From Nitrospirillum amazonense (GTDB taxonomy: Bacteria > Pseudomonadota > Alphaproteobacteria > Azospirillales > Azospirillaceae), in NCBI RefSeq assembly GCF_007828035.1, contig NZ_VITV01000018.1, positions 21,023 to 85,022 on the forward strand: a stretch of DNA of 64,000 nt, read 5' to 3'. The position numbers were made by a program, and so were the translations under genes. Each line of letters opens with the position of its first letter. Position 1 is the first letter of the stretch. Below are positions 7,589 to 16,268 of this stretch, piece after piece. Below the pieces are notes generated by a model that saw nothing but the letters and a program-made list of their open reading frames with translations, did no database searches and had not been told where the DNA came from.

Positions 7589-9394
7589 ATGACCGCAACC
7601 GCTGAAACCACCATCGACCTCGGGCCCCTGCCCAACTGGGACCTGTCCGACCTGTACAGCGGGCCGGACAGCCCCCGGCTGCGGGCGGATCTGGAGCGGG
7701 TGGAGCGCGAAGCCCAGGCCTTCCATGGCCGCTATTCGGGCAAGCTGCCCGGCCTGTCGGGCAAGGAGCTGGGCCAGGCCGTCGCCACGTACGAGGCGCT
7801 GGATGAGACGCTGACGCGCATCATGAGCTACGCCGGCCTGCTCTACGCCGGCGACCAGAGCGATGGCGCCATCGCCCGCTTCTACCAATCCATGCAGGAG
7901 AAGGTGACCGCCGTCTCGGTCCACCTGCTGTTCTTCACGCTGGAGCTGAACCAGCTGTCCGACAAGGACATCGACGCCAAGCTGAAGGCGCCGGAGTTGC
8001 GGCGCTACGCCGCCTGGCTGCGCGACGTGCGCATCTTCCGCGCCCACCAGCTGTCGGATGAGCTGGAGCGCTTCCTGCATGAGAAGGCGGTGGTGGGCCG
8101 CAATGCCTGGACCCGCCTGTTCGATGAGACCATGGCGTCGTTACGCTTCCGTATCGATGGCCAGGATCTGACCTCGGCAGAGGCCCTGAACCTCCTGTCG
8201 GCGCCGGAAGCCGCCACGCGCGAGGCGGCGGCCATCGAAATCGGCGCCGTGCTGGGCCGCAACATCAAGCTGTTCGCGCTGATTACCAACACGCTCGCCA
8301 AGGATAAGGAGATCGAGGACAAGTGGCGCCGCTATGACCAGCCCTGGTCGTCGCGCAACCTGTCCAACCGCGTCGAGGACGCGGTGGTGGAGGCGCTGGT
8401 GGGTGCGGTCAAGGACAGCTACCCCGCCCTGTCGCACCGCTATTACAAACTGAAGGCCAAGTGGTTCGGCGGCGACACCCTGGACTACTGGGATCGCAAC
8501 GCCCCCCTGCCCGACGTCGCGGAGCGCACCATCCCCTGGGAGGAGGCGCGGGAAATCGTGCTGTCCTCCTACGCGCGCTTCAGCCCCGACCTGGCTGGCG
8601 TGGGCCGCCGCTTCTTCGATAACGCCTGGATCGACGCCCCGGTGCGGCCGGGGAAGAACCCCGGCGCCTTCGCCCACCCCACGGTGCCCAGCGCCCATCC
8701 CTATCTGCTGGTCAACTACATGGGCAAGACGCGGGACGTCATGACGCTGGCCCATGAGCTGGGCCACGGCGTGCACCAGGTGCTGGCCGGCGGCCAGGGC
8801 CATCTGCAATCCGACACACCCCTGACCCTGGCGGAGACGGCCAGCGTGTTCGGGGAGATGCTGACCTTCCGGGGCCTGCTGGCCGCCGAGACCGACCCCG
8901 CCCGCCGCCGCGCCCTGCTGGCCGGCAAGGTGGAGGACATGCTGAACACCGTGGTGCGCCAGACGGCGTTCTATGATTTCGAGCGCCGCGTCCACAGCGA
9001 GCGGCGCCAGGGCGAACTGTCGGAAGAGCGGCTGGGCGAAATCTGGCAGGCGGTGCAGACGGAAAGCCTGGGGCCGGCACTGCGATTCGACGCGGGCTAT
9101 GCCACCTATTGGTCGTACATCCCGCACTTCATCCACTCGCCCTTCTACGTCTACGCCTACGCTTTCGGCGACTGCCTGGTGAACAGCCTCTACGCCGCGT
9201 TCGAGGAAGCGTCGGCCCACAACGGGTCCGAGGCCTTCGCGCGCCGCTATCTGGAGATGCTGGCGGCCGGCGGCACCAAGCGGCATAAGGAACTGCTGGC
9301 GCCCTTCAGCCTGGACGCCACCGACCCCGCCTTCTGGCACAAGGGCCTGGGCATGCTGAAGGGCTTCATCGATGAGCTGGAGGCGCTGGGCTGA
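7589..9394 (+). CDS. pepF: Oligoendopeptidase F, M3 family metallopeptidase
   Basis: About 601 residues. The zinc site HELGHGVHQ (HExxH) lies in the C-terminal half, with the downstream glutamate in LAETASVFGEM, as in M3 peptidases. The N-terminal half is the helical oligoendopeptidase F domain starting LPNWDLSDLY. It is cytosolic and trims oligopeptides of roughly 7-17 residues. I chose ATG 7589 because GAGAG sits just upstream; ATG 7556 is in frame and possible. It follows the Rieske gene by about 50 bp. Confidence 0.92.
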   Translation: MTATAETTIDLGPLPNWDLSDLYSGPDSPRLRADLERVEREAQAFHGRYSGKLPGLSGKELGQAVATYEALDETLTRIMSYAGLLYAGDQSDGAIARFYQSMQEKVTAVSVHLLFFTLELNQLSDKDIDAKLKAPELRRYAAWLRDVRIFRAHQLSDELERFLHEKAVVGRNAWTRLFDETMASLRFRIDGQDLTSAEALNLLSAPEAATREAAAIEIGAVLGRNIKLFALITNTLAKDKEIEDKWRRYDQPWSSRNLSNRVEDAVVEALVGAVKDSYPALSHRYYKLKAKWFGGDTLDYWDRNAPLPDVAERTIPWEEAREIVLSSYARFSPDLAGVGRRFFDNAWIDAPVRPGKNPGAFAHPTVPSAHPYLLVNYMGKTRDVMTLAHELGHGVHQVLAGGQGHLQSDTPLTLAETASVFGEMLTFRGLLAAETDPARRRALLAGKVEDMLNTVVRQTAFYDFERRVHSERRQGELSEERLGEIWQAVQTESLGPALRFDAGYATYWSYIPHFIHSPFYVYAYAFGDCLVNSLYAAFEEASAHNGSEAFARRYLEMLAAGGTKRHKELLAPFSLDATDPAFWHKGLGMLKGFIDELEALG

Positions 9395-9473
9395 GCGCCC
9401 GCCGGTTCGTCACCTTTCCGATTCGGGTCTTCCCGATCTTGGGGCATTCCTCCTGGTACGAAGAACAACACCC

Positions 9474-10022
9474 ATGAACCATCGCATTTCCCGCCTGGGC
9501 CTTGGCCTGCTGGCAGCCCTGGCTTGCAGCGCCGCCGCGGGCACGGCGCTGGCGGCCGCCCCCAAGCATGAAACGGGTAAGCACGAGGCGGCCAAGAAGC
9601 CGCCGGCCAAGGCCAAGGACCTGAACGGCTGGGGCCAGGTCACCTGGGGCATGACCCACAAGCAGATCCTAGCCGCCTATCCCAAGGCGCGGGAGTTCGA
9701 AATGGGGAACGGCGCACATGTCCGCTACCTGTTCGGCCTGGAAAGCGTGCGCCTGGGCGGCTGCGCCTATGCCGTCGACTTCGAGATGAAGAAGAACGCC
9801 CTACGCCGCGTCACCCTCTACGGCCAGGAAGCGTCCAAAGAATGCGGTGACGGCGTCGACGCGCAGTTGGTGAAGCAGCTGGGCGCCCCCGCCGGCCGGC
9901 AAAAGGACGCCGAATCGGCCAGCGCCGAATGGAAGGCCGGCCACACCAAGGTCACCCTGCGCCGGGGCATCGGCAAGGCCGTCCGCAAGGTGGCGCCGGT
10001 GGTGGAATACCAGCCGAAGTAA
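9474..10022 (+). CDS. Secreted protein of unknown function
   Basis: A 182-residue protein with a Sec signal peptide (basic start, a hydrophobic run LGLGLLAALACSAAAGTALA, and cleavage near AAA). The mature protein starts with a Lys-rich spacer, then has a domain resembling the short 'W-G-M-T' type (GWGQVTWGMTHKQILAAYP) that recurs in periplasmic proteins. Two Cys (GGCAY and KECGDG) could form a disulphide. I recognise no function. It lies alone between pepF and a convergent gene. Confidence 0.75.
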   Translation: MNHRISRLGLGLLAALACSAAAGTALAAAPKHETGKHEAAKKPPAKAKDLNGWGQVTWGMTHKQILAAYPKAREFEMGNGAHVRYLFGLESVRLGGCAYAVDFEMKKNALRRVTLYGQEASKECGDGVDAQLVKQLGAPAGRQKDAESASAEWKAGHTKVTLRRGIGKAVRKVAPVVEYQPK

Positions 10023-10033
10023 GGGCCGATTTT

Positions 10034-10447
10034 TTAGGCCGGCTCGCTGGCCTGCGCACGCAGGGCAATGATCCCCTGCCGTGTGGCCATCCATTCGGGC
10101 TCCTCCTTGAAAGCGGCCTTACTTCGATGAACCCTCGCCATCAGTGATGCCGGCCAGTTTTCTCCACCCCGCTTATGGTTGCGGATGGCCTGCTCAAGCC
10201 AGTCGGCATTGAAGCCCTCCCAGACACCAGCCACGTCAAACAAGTTTGGGAGACATACGGGACGGACTTCATCCCGGTGAATGGTGTCGAGTTCGTCGAT
10301 ACTGTAAGGCGACGCCGACAGCACCCTGATTCGCCAATCGCGGTCCTCCGACACCTCAGTGTCCAGGTACATCCACGACAAAGCATTCCAAACTGGGCGG
10401 CGCGCTTGCAACTGCGCTTCTGAAAACCAATTGTCGCCGCCGCTCAT
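10034..10447 (-). CDS. Hypothetical protein, resembles DUF7079
   Basis: A 137-residue acidic protein rich in Trp. Landmarks are RRPVWNALSWMYLDTEV, SPYSIDELDTIHRDEV and GVWEGFNADWLEQAI, which resemble a small uncharacterised family (DUF7079; recalled, not checked). The frame is open up to 10546, but that extension crosses the intrinsic terminator at 10510-10543, so the start is set at ATG 10447. It lies just downstream of the ATP synthase operon terminator and so has its own promoter or depends on read-through. Confidence 0.65.
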   Translation of the reverse strand: MSGGDNWFSEAQLQARRPVWNALSWMYLDTEVSEDRDWRIRVLSASPYSIDELDTIHRDEVRPVCLPNLFDVAGVWEGFNADWLEQAIRNHKRGGENWPASLMARVHRSKAAFKEEPEWMATRQGIIALRAQASEPA

Positions 10448-10509
10448 TTGGACCGCCAAGTTGCCGCCATCATAGACCCAACAGCGTATCGCGCCCCAAT
10501 CTCCGAAGC

Positions 10510-10543
10510 AAAAAGGGCGGCCCCCATTGGGACCGCCCTTTTT
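10510..10543 (-). terminator. Intrinsic terminator of the F0 ATP synthase operon
   Basis: AAAAAGGGCGG and CCGCCCTTTTT form a strong stem with GGG/CCC pairing at the top. Both flanks are A/T runs, so it can work in both directions. It follows atpF directly on the minus strand. Confidence 0.88.
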
Positions 10544-10571
10544 CATTTCGGCTGTGCCTTCTGATCAGAGA

Positions 10572-11063
10572 TCAATGCAACTTGCCAGGCAGTTCCTCGA
10601 TGGCCGAGGCCACCATGGCGTCGCTGCGCGACTGGTCAATGGTCTGGGCCAGCAGCGATTCGGTGGCGGCCAGGGCCACGTCGACGGCCAGGCTGCGCAC
10701 CTGCTGCAGGGCGGCGGCCTCGGCCTGGGCGATCTTCTCCAGGGCCTGGGCCTCGCGGCGCTTCAGGGTCGCCTCCAGGTCCGCTTCCGCGTGCTGGCGG
10801 ATGCGGTCGGCCTCTTCGCGGGCGGCGGCGATGATGGCGTCAGCCTCCTTCATCGCGTCGCGCTGCTTCTTCTGATAGGCGGTCAGGGCCGCCTCGGCGT
10901 CCTGGCGCAGCTTCTGCGCGGTCTCGATCTCCAGGCGGATCTTCTCGGCGCGAGCGTCCAGGCTCTTGCCCAGGGCGCCGAAGCCGCCCTTCCAGATCAC
11001 CAGGGCGAAAAAGACGACGAAGGCGACGCCAACCCAGAAAGTGGGATTCTGCAGATCGAACAT
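10572..11063 (-). CDS. atpF: F0F1 ATP synthase subunit b
   Basis: A 163-residue peripheral-stalk subunit. A single N-terminal membrane helix (FWVGVAFVVFFALVIW) precedes a long charged Ala/Glu/Arg-rich helix that dimerises with b' and reaches F1. ATG 11063 overlaps the b' stop (TGATG), so translation is coupled. A GTG one codon earlier is possible but less likely. It is the last gene of the operon. Confidence 0.95.
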   Translation of the reverse strand: MFDLQNPTFWVGVAFVVFFALVIWKGGFGALGKSLDARAEKIRLEIETAQKLRQDAEAALTAYQKKQRDAMKEADAIIAAAREEADRIRQHAEADLEATLKRREAQALEKIAQAEAAALQQVRSLAVDVALAATESLLAQTIDQSRSDAMVASAIEELPGKLH

Positions 11064-11716
11064 CACGCACGCTCCTTCAGGGCGGCATCGACGGCGCCAT
11101 CGACGCCGGCCTGATCGGGCTCGACACCCGCCAGCTTGGCGACGGCAGCGGCAGCAGCCTCGGCGGCCACGGCGCGGACGTTGGCGAGAGCTGTCTGCTT
11201 CTGGCCCTCGATGCGGGCCTCGGCTTCCTTCTGCTTGGCGGCCAGACCGGCGACGACATCGGCCGTGCGCTTGGCGGCCGCGGCGTCGGCCGTGGCGGCG
11301 GTGTCGTTCAACAGCTTGTGGGCGCCGGCGCGGGCCTCGGCCACCGCCTTCTCATAGGCGGCGACGATGGCGTCGGTCTCAGCCTTCAGCTGCGTGGCCT
11401 TGTCCAGGTCGCCGGAAATCTTGGCCTCGCGAGCCTCCAGAACGGCGCCGACGCGCGGCAGGCCGACCTTGGACACCAGCACGTAGAGCGTGCCGAAGGT
11501 GATGGCCAGCCAGAAAATCTGTGACGCGAACGTCTTGGTGTTCAGCTGGGGCAGACCCTTTTCGTCATGCACGCCAGCCTCGTGCTCCACGCTGTCCGTC
11601 GCGTGGGCGGTTTCTTCACCCGACTGCGCGAACGACGGCGTGCCGCCCAGGGCCACCGTCAGGACGGCGGCGGCGGCAAGGCCCTTCAGCCACACCATGA
11701 GCCTTGGATTCACCAT
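11063..11716 (-). CDS. atpG: F0F1 ATP synthase subunit b'
   Basis: The 217-residue subunit pairs with b in alphaproteobacterial and photosynthetic F0 sectors. The membrane helix is IFWLAITFGTLYVLVSKVGLP at about residues 80-100, followed by a long Ala-rich coiled stalk helix. It begins with about 75 extra residues that contain a signal-peptide-like stretch (LKGLAAAAVLTVALGGTPSFAQ) and an acidic His-containing linker. The start is set at ATG 11716 with AAGGTG upstream; the longer open frame to 11920 crosses intergenic sequence. Confidence 0.92.
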   Translation of the reverse strand: MVNPRLMVWLKGLAAAAVLTVALGGTPSFAQSGEETAHATDSVEHEAGVHDEKGLPQLNTKTFASQIFWLAITFGTLYVLVSKVGLPRVGAVLEAREAKISGDLDKATQLKAETDAIVAAYEKAVAEARAGAHKLLNDTAATADAAAAKRTADVVAGLAAKQKEAEARIEGQKQTALANVRAVAAEAAAAAVAKLAGVEPDQAGVDGAVDAALKERA

Positions 11717-11986
11717 GAAGATCACCTTGATTGCGAGATCGCCCGGGTTTTGGGCTGGCGCCAAGCCCAACCACGGAACCTTGACCGTGGGGGATGCCCA
11801 GCACCGGGCCATCGCCGGAAATCGGATCGGAACCTGCGATGAAGCGCTGCCAGAATGAGGGCCGGACATGGGATTGGGGGCGGTGGCCGGCAAACGCCAA
11901 CCCCGCCCCGTCCCTGTCAATACCGTGAAGCAATCCCCAGAGGGGCCGCCTCGCGGGGCCGTTCCATCAACGCCCGGATAACAGGC

Positions 11987-12211
11987 TTAGGTGAACAGGA
12001 TCAGGAAGGCGATCAGCAGCGCGAACAGCGCCACGGCTTCGGTCAGCGCGAAGCCCAGAATGCCGATCGGGAACACGGAGGCGCGGGCGGCCGGGTTGCG
12101 GCCCACGGAGGCGATCAGGTTGGCGAAGATGTTGCCGATGCCGATGCCGACACCAGCCAGGGCGAACATGGCCAGACCGGCGCCGATGAACTTAGCGGCT
12201 TGCGGATCCAT
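11987..12211 (-). CDS. atpE: F0F1 ATP synthase subunit c
   Basis: A 74-residue proteolipid of two membrane helices joined by the polar loop GRNPAAR. The second helix carries the proton-binding Glu58 in [10 protein letters not shown]. The first helix has the Gly-rich packing pattern AGVGIGIGN. It forms the rotating c-ring. The surrounding residues show no obvious sodium-type ligand set, so proton coupling is expected. A 270-bp gap separates it from b', longer than any other gap in the operon. Confidence 0.97.
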   Translation of the reverse strand: MDPQAAKFIGAGLAMFALAGVGIGIGNIFANLIASVGRNPAARASVFPIGILGFALTEAVALFALLIAFLILFT

Positions 12212-12280
12212 TATAGACTTCCTCTGTGTGATGGAACGGTTGAAGGGTGAAGACAGGCCCTACGGTCGGACGATCGCGGC

Positions 12281-13030
12281 TTAGTGCAGCTCGATGGCGT
12301 CGCGGATGTAGAGGCAGGTCAGGATGGTGAAGACGTAAGCCTGCAGGAAGGCGACCATGATCTCGAAGCCGATCAGGGCCACGTTGATCGCCACCGGCAC
12401 GGCACCGGCCAGCCAGCCAACGGCGCCCAGGGCACCGATCATGGTGATCGTGAACCCGGCGAAGACCTTCAGCATGGTGTGGCCCGCCATCATGTTGGCG
12501 AACAGTCGGATGGACAGGCTGACCGGCCGCATCAGATACGAAATGATCTCGATGGGGATCAGGATGGGCGCCAAGGCGATGGGCGCGCCCGAGGGGAAGA
12601 AGAAGCTGAAGAAGTGGAAACCGTGGCGGATCAGCGCCACCAGGGTCACGAACACAAACACCAGGGCCGCCAGCGTGAAGGTCACGATGATGTGGCTGGT
12701 GAAGGTGAAGGTGCCGGGAACCATGCCGATCATGTTGCCGAACAGCACGAAGGCGAAGATCGAGAACACCAGCGGGAAGTACGGGCGCGCCTGGGCGCCG
12801 GCGTTGTCCCGCACCATGCCCGATACGAATTCGTAAAGCAGCTCCGCCACCGACTGCAGCCGGCCGGGGACCAGGGCGCGCGACGCGGTGCCGGCGACCA
12901 GCAGGCCGGTGACGAGCACGGCCGCGACCACCATGTAGAGGGAGGAATTGGTGAAGGAGACGTCGTGCCCGGCGAGATGCAGAGGAACGATCTGCTCGAT
13001 GCGAAACTGATGCAGCGGATCAGTGGCCAC
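12281..13030 (-). CDS. atpB: F0F1 ATP synthase subunit a
   Basis: About 249 residues, the membrane stator of F0. The essential Arg is in SLSIRLFANMMAGH, and the last helices (LQAYVFTILTCLYI) match the family. The start is GTG 13030 (then ATDPLHQF), which has AGGGG closely upstream. ATG 13048 is also in frame but is preceded only by an AAGG that touches it. Either start overlaps atpI, so the two are translationally coupled. Confidence 0.94.
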   Translation of the reverse strand: MATDPLHQFRIEQIVPLHLAGHDVSFTNSSLYMVVAAVLVTGLLVAGTASRALVPGRLQSVAELLYEFVSGMVRDNAGAQARPYFPLVFSIFAFVLFGNMIGMVPGTFTFTSHIIVTFTLAALVFVFVTLVALIRHGFHFFSFFFPSGAPIALAPILIPIEIISYLMRPVSLSIRLFANMMAGHTMLKVFAGFTITMIGALGAVGWLAGAVPVAINVALIGFEIMVAFLQAYVFTILTCLYIRDAIELH

Positions 13031-13424
13031 GATTCCCCTCACCTTCATCCTTGGCGGGGGTGGAGTTGGTTCCGCCCCCTGAGTTGGCGCCCGTGTCCGG
13101 TCGCCGATATCCCACCGCGTATCCCATGCCGTTGACGGCCCGGTATACATTCAACATCGCGGCAGCCGACCCCAGGACGAACATCACGATCAGTCCCCAG
13201 GGCGACGTGCCCAGCCAGCGGTCGATGACCAAACCGCCACCGACACCGACCACCATCGCCGCGACCAACTCGGCACCGATGCGAAACGCGACGCCCAGCC
13301 AACCGTTTCCCGCCTCGTCCTTCCGCTGTGTGGGAGAGGAGGAGGAAGACTCGGCGCTCCGTCGCGCATCCCGCAAGCGGGCCTCAAGCTCATCCAAGGA
13401 AGGCGGGGGTGTCTGGTCCGTCAA
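13020..13424 (-). CDS. atpI: ATP synthase accessory protein I (AtpZ/AtpI family)
   Basis: A 134-residue protein with two membrane helices (FRIGAELVAAMVVGVGGGL and PWGLIVMFVLGSAAAM), a charged, Ser-rich N terminus and a Gly/Asn-rich tail. Members assist c-ring assembly and possibly Mg supply. Only TTG 13424 fits as a start; AGGGG lies eight bases upstream. It opens the F0 operon and overlaps atpB. The promoter should lie in 13425-13604. Confidence 0.9.
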   Translation of the reverse strand: MTDQTPPPSLDELEARLRDARRSAESSSSSPTQRKDEAGNGWLGVAFRIGAELVAAMVVGVGGGLVIDRWLGTSPWGLIVMFVLGSAAAMLNVYRAVNGMGYAVGYRRPDTGANSGGGTNSTPAKDEGEGNRGH

Positions 13425-13604
13425 GGTCTAAACCCCTGGAGGTATGCCCCTTCCGCCGCATTGGAGTCGTCGCCATGCGAAAGCGGCGGCACCATACGGG
13501 GCGGTACACCCCCTGTCAAGTCGCAAAAGCACAGTGCCAAGTGTATGATTCTAAAGGACTATTTTATCGCCCCGCGCGGCACGCGCAGGTGCGGTGCCAC
13601 GAGC

Positions 13605-14117
13605 TCAACCGCCGCCGCGCGCGCCACCCTGCGTAGCACCGCCGCCCATGCCAGGCTCGGCCCCCGGCGCCAGCACCGTTGCCTCGACGGTAAGGGGGGC
13701 CGCGGCCTTGAAGCGCAGGGTCAAATGGACGCGTTGCCCCACCACCAGCGGCTGGGTCAGGCCCATGAGCATGATGTGCGGCCCCTCGGGCTTCAGCGTC
13801 ACCGTGCCGCCGGCCGGCAGCGCCACGCCATCGGCCAGCGGCCGCATGCGGGCGATTCCGTCCACCACCTCCGCCATGTGGATCTGGGCCACCTTGCCCA
13901 CGTCAGCCTCCACCCCCACCAGCCGGTCGGCCGGCCCCTTGTTGTGCAGGGTGAGGAAGGCGACACCGGCCCGGGCGCCCCGGATGGTGGGCCGCGACCA
14001 GGCGGCGGTGGCCTCGATGGCCGGCGCCGGCGCCTCCTGGGCCACGGCCGGCGCGACGGCCATCACCGGCGCGGCGGCGATCATCAGCGACGCGAGAAGG
14101 GAGCGGATGCGGACCAT
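13605..14117 (-). CDS. Periplasmic copper chaperone PCu(A)C
   Basis: A 170-residue secreted protein: signal peptide (SLLASLMIAAAPVMAVAPAVAQ), then the PCu(A)C beta-barrel. The Cu(I)-binding residues lie in the family pattern H-M...M...H-x-M, seen as IHMAEVVDGIARM and HIMLMGL. It delivers copper to the CuA centre of cytochrome oxidase. The C-terminal Gly-rich tail is low complexity. It lies 89 bp downstream of the SCO gene on the same strand, which supports the copper role. Confidence 0.93.
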   Translation of the reverse strand: MVRIRSLLASLMIAAAPVMAVAPAVAQEAPAPAIEATAAWSRPTIRGARAGVAFLTLHNKGPADRLVGVEADVGKVAQIHMAEVVDGIARMRPLADGVALPAGGTVTLKPEGPHIMLMGLTQPLVVGQRVHLTLRFKAAAPLTVEATVLAPGAEPGMGGGATQGGARGGG

Positions 14118-14206
14118 GGTTTGCCCTTGTTTAGGATGCGACGGGCCCCCTCTGCCCCATCAGGGCGGGATGTCGCAATTGGACAGAAGCGCCTAGCTGA
14201 TGGCCC

Positions 14207-14878
14207 CTACTTCCCGGCCGCCCCCTTGGCCATGGCCTCGCGGATGCCCTTCACCATGTCCTCCGCCGTGGTGCCCCGGGCGAAGATGGTGGCCAGGCGA
14301 TTGTCCGGGTCCATGAGGTAGACGTAGGTGGAATGGTCCATCAGGTAGTTTTCCGGGTCGTCGCCGGCCACCTTGGCGGCGTAGACCCGCCAGGCGCGCG
14401 TGGCGGCGGACACCTGGGCGGCCGTGCCGGTCAGGCCCACCAGGCGGGGATGGAACTGGGCGACATAGTCCGACAGCTGCTGCGGCGTGTCGCGGCCGGG
14501 ATCGACGCTGATGAAGATGGGCTGCACCTTGTCGCCCTCCGCCCCCAGCTGGTCCATGGCCTGGGCCATGACCTGCAGCTCGGTGGGGCAGATGTCCGGG
14601 CAGAAGGTGTAGCCGAAGAACATCAGCCGCCAGGACCCGGCGTAGCTTTTCTCCGTCACCGTCTTGCCGGACTGGTCCACCAGGGTGAAGGGGCCGCCCA
14701 CGGCCACGCCCGGCACGATCTGGCCGCCGCCGCCCGAGGCCGGGGCGGCACCCGTGCTGCTGGCGCTGGACGCGGGGCGGGAGGACGGCGGCGCCCCCAG
14801 CCACCAGGCCACCAGGGCCGCGAAGGCGAGCGCCGGCACCAGGGTGACCAGCAGGCGGATCAGACGTTTCTTGGCCAT
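14207..14878 (-). CDS. SCO1/SenC family copper-insertion protein
   Basis: The 223-residue protein has one N-terminal membrane anchor (LLVTLVPALAFAALVAWW) and a thioredoxin-like periplasmic domain. The copper-binding CPDICP lies about a third of the way in, and the partner His is in LMDHSTYVYLMDP. SCO proteins reduce or metallate the CuA site of cytochrome c oxidase. It is paired with the PCu(A)C gene downstream. A Ser/Gly/Pro-rich linker joins the anchor to the domain. Confidence 0.94.
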   Translation of the reverse strand: MAKKRLIRLLVTLVPALAFAALVAWWLGAPPSSRPASSASSTGAAPASGGGGQIVPGVAVGGPFTLVDQSGKTVTEKSYAGSWRLMFFGYTFCPDICPTELQVMAQAMDQLGAEGDKVQPIFISVDPGRDTPQQLSDYVAQFHPRLVGLTGTAAQVSAATRAWRVYAAKVAGDDPENYLMDHSTYVYLMDPDNRLATIFARGTTAEDMVKGIREAMAKGAAGK

Positions 14879-14942
14879 GGGATATGCGGCGCCCGTGCGA
14901 CGGGGGATGGGTACCGCTTTAAACTAGCGCGCCACGGGCCCG

Positions 14943-14980
14943 AAAACAAAGGCGGGCGGCGCCCGTCGGCACCGCCCGCC
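14943..14980 (-). terminator. Intrinsic terminator after the PhoH-like gene
   Basis: GGCGGGCGG (14951-14959) pairs with CCGCCCGCC (14972-14980). On the minus strand it is followed by TTTGTTTTCG. It separates the PhoH-like gene from the SCO gene. Confidence 0.8.
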
Positions 14981-15005
14981 CCTGGTTCTAAAGTCTAGTC
15001 CGCCC

Positions 15006-15782
15006 TTACAGGACTGTCAGCATGCTGGCCACCAGGGGGTGGCGCACGATGTCGCGGTCGTTCAGGCGGACGACGGCAATGCCCTCCACCGCCTCCAGCC
15101 GGCGGGCGATGTCGGCCAGGCCGGACAAGCCGTTCAGCAGGTCGGACTGGTCCGGGTCGCCGGTCAGCACCATGGTGGAGTGCCAGCCCAGGCGGGTCAG
15201 CAGCATCTTGATCTGGCCGTAGGTGCAGTTCTGCGCCTCGTCGATCACGACGAAGGCGTTGTTCAGGGTGCGGCCGCGCATGAAGCCCACCGGCGCGATC
15301 TCGATGGTGCCTTCCGCCATCAGGGTGCGCAGGCGCTTGCCGCCCAGGCGGTCGTTCAGCGCGTCATAGAGCGGGCGCAGAAAGGGGGCCATCTTCTCCC
15401 CCATGTCGCCCGGCAGGTACCCGATGCTCTCGCCCGCCTCGATGGCCGGACGGGACAGGATGATGCGGTCGACCCGCCCGGCCTCCAGCGCTTCCACCGC
15501 GCTGGAGATGGCCAGGTAGGTCTTGCCCGTGCCCGCCGGACCCAGCGCCAGCGCCAGGTTATGGGTGGCGATGGCCTCCATCAGCACTTTCTGATTGGGG
15601 CTTTGCGGCTTGACCTTGCGCACATAGCTCTGATCCCGCCGCTCCTCGATGGGGTCCCAGCCGCCGCTGGCGGGGCCGCCAGCCCCTTGAGCGGACCGAG
15701 CGGGCATCGCATCGGGGAAAAGCGGGCGCACCTTGTCGGAGCTGGAGCCGCCGGAAGTCACCTTCACTGGACGCTTGGCCAT
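15006..15782 (-). CDS. PhoH family P-loop ATPase
   Basis: A 258-residue PhoH-type protein with Walker A LGPAGTGKTYLA, Walker B VVIDEAQN, and a sensor-like TGDPDQSDL. It belongs to the RNA-helicase-like PhoH family, whose cellular role is poorly defined (RNA handling under phosphate or other stress is suggested for relatives). About 70 polar residues precede the ATPase core. ATG 15782 has AGGAG seven bases upstream, better than the earlier in-frame codon at 15800. The family is secure but the process is not. Confidence 0.9.
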   Translation of the reverse strand: MAKRPVKVTSGGSSSDKVRPLFPDAMPARSAQGAGGPASGGWDPIEERRDQSYVRKVKPQSPNQKVLMEAIATHNLALALGPAGTGKTYLAISSAVEALEAGRVDRIILSRPAIEAGESIGYLPGDMGEKMAPFLRPLYDALNDRLGGKRLRTLMAEGTIEIAPVGFMRGRTLNNAFVVIDEAQNCTYGQIKMLLTRLGWHSTMVLTGDPDQSDLLNGLSGLADIARRLEAVEGIAVVRLNDRDIVRHPLVASMLTVL

Positions 15783-15907
15783 GTCTGTCTCCTCAGTCAC
15801 ACCGAATTGAGCCGCGGGAACGCCCGCGGCCAGGTTACTAGGCAGGCAGGAACCGCGTGCCGGGCGACCCCGGGGGTTGGGACCCCGGGCGCCGGAGACC
15901 GGGCACG

Positions 15908-15945
15908 AAAAAACCGCATCCCCAGGTCAGCGGGGCATGCGGTTT
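15908..15945 (-). terminator. Strong minus-strand intrinsic terminator without a known gene
   Basis: AAACCGCAT plus CCCC (15911-15923) pairs with GGGG, one bulged base and ATGCGGTTT (15932-15945). Read on the minus strand it ends in a run of six T. The next upstream gene on that strand is beyond minCDE, so the terminator must end a transcript that starts inside 15946-16761. Confidence 0.75.
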
Positions 15946-16250
15946 GGAGAGGGCCATCATGGGGCGCCGGATGGGGGATCCGCATCCCCCTGCGGGGCCG
16001 GATGCCGCGGACCGTGCGATGCGGCGGGACGATGGCGGCCGATTGCGGGCGGCCTCAAGGGTCAACGGCGGCGGGGGCATCGGGGGAAGTCCGTTCCCCC
16101 GGCAGGCACACGACAGCACAGGCAGCGGCGCACAGTTTGGCAATACCCCGACCCGTCATTCTTGAGTGACGACCCTGGCATGCACTTTACCGCACCTGCG
16201 AGCATCTGTCAGCAGGACTTGGGGCATACATCAAATATTCATACCAGATG
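15946..16250 (-). ncRNA. Candidate small RNA ending at the 15.9-kb terminator
   Basis: Two further perfect hairpins lie just upstream of the terminator on the minus strand: 15973-15990 (7-bp arms, 4-nt loop) and 16082-16100 (7-bp arms, 5-nt loop). Beyond them is an AT-rich patch near 16225-16265 that could be a promoter. This is the architecture of an independent small RNA. The 5' end is a guess and I recognise no RNA family. Confidence 0.35.
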
Positions 16251-16268
16251 TGGTGGCCATATAACCCC

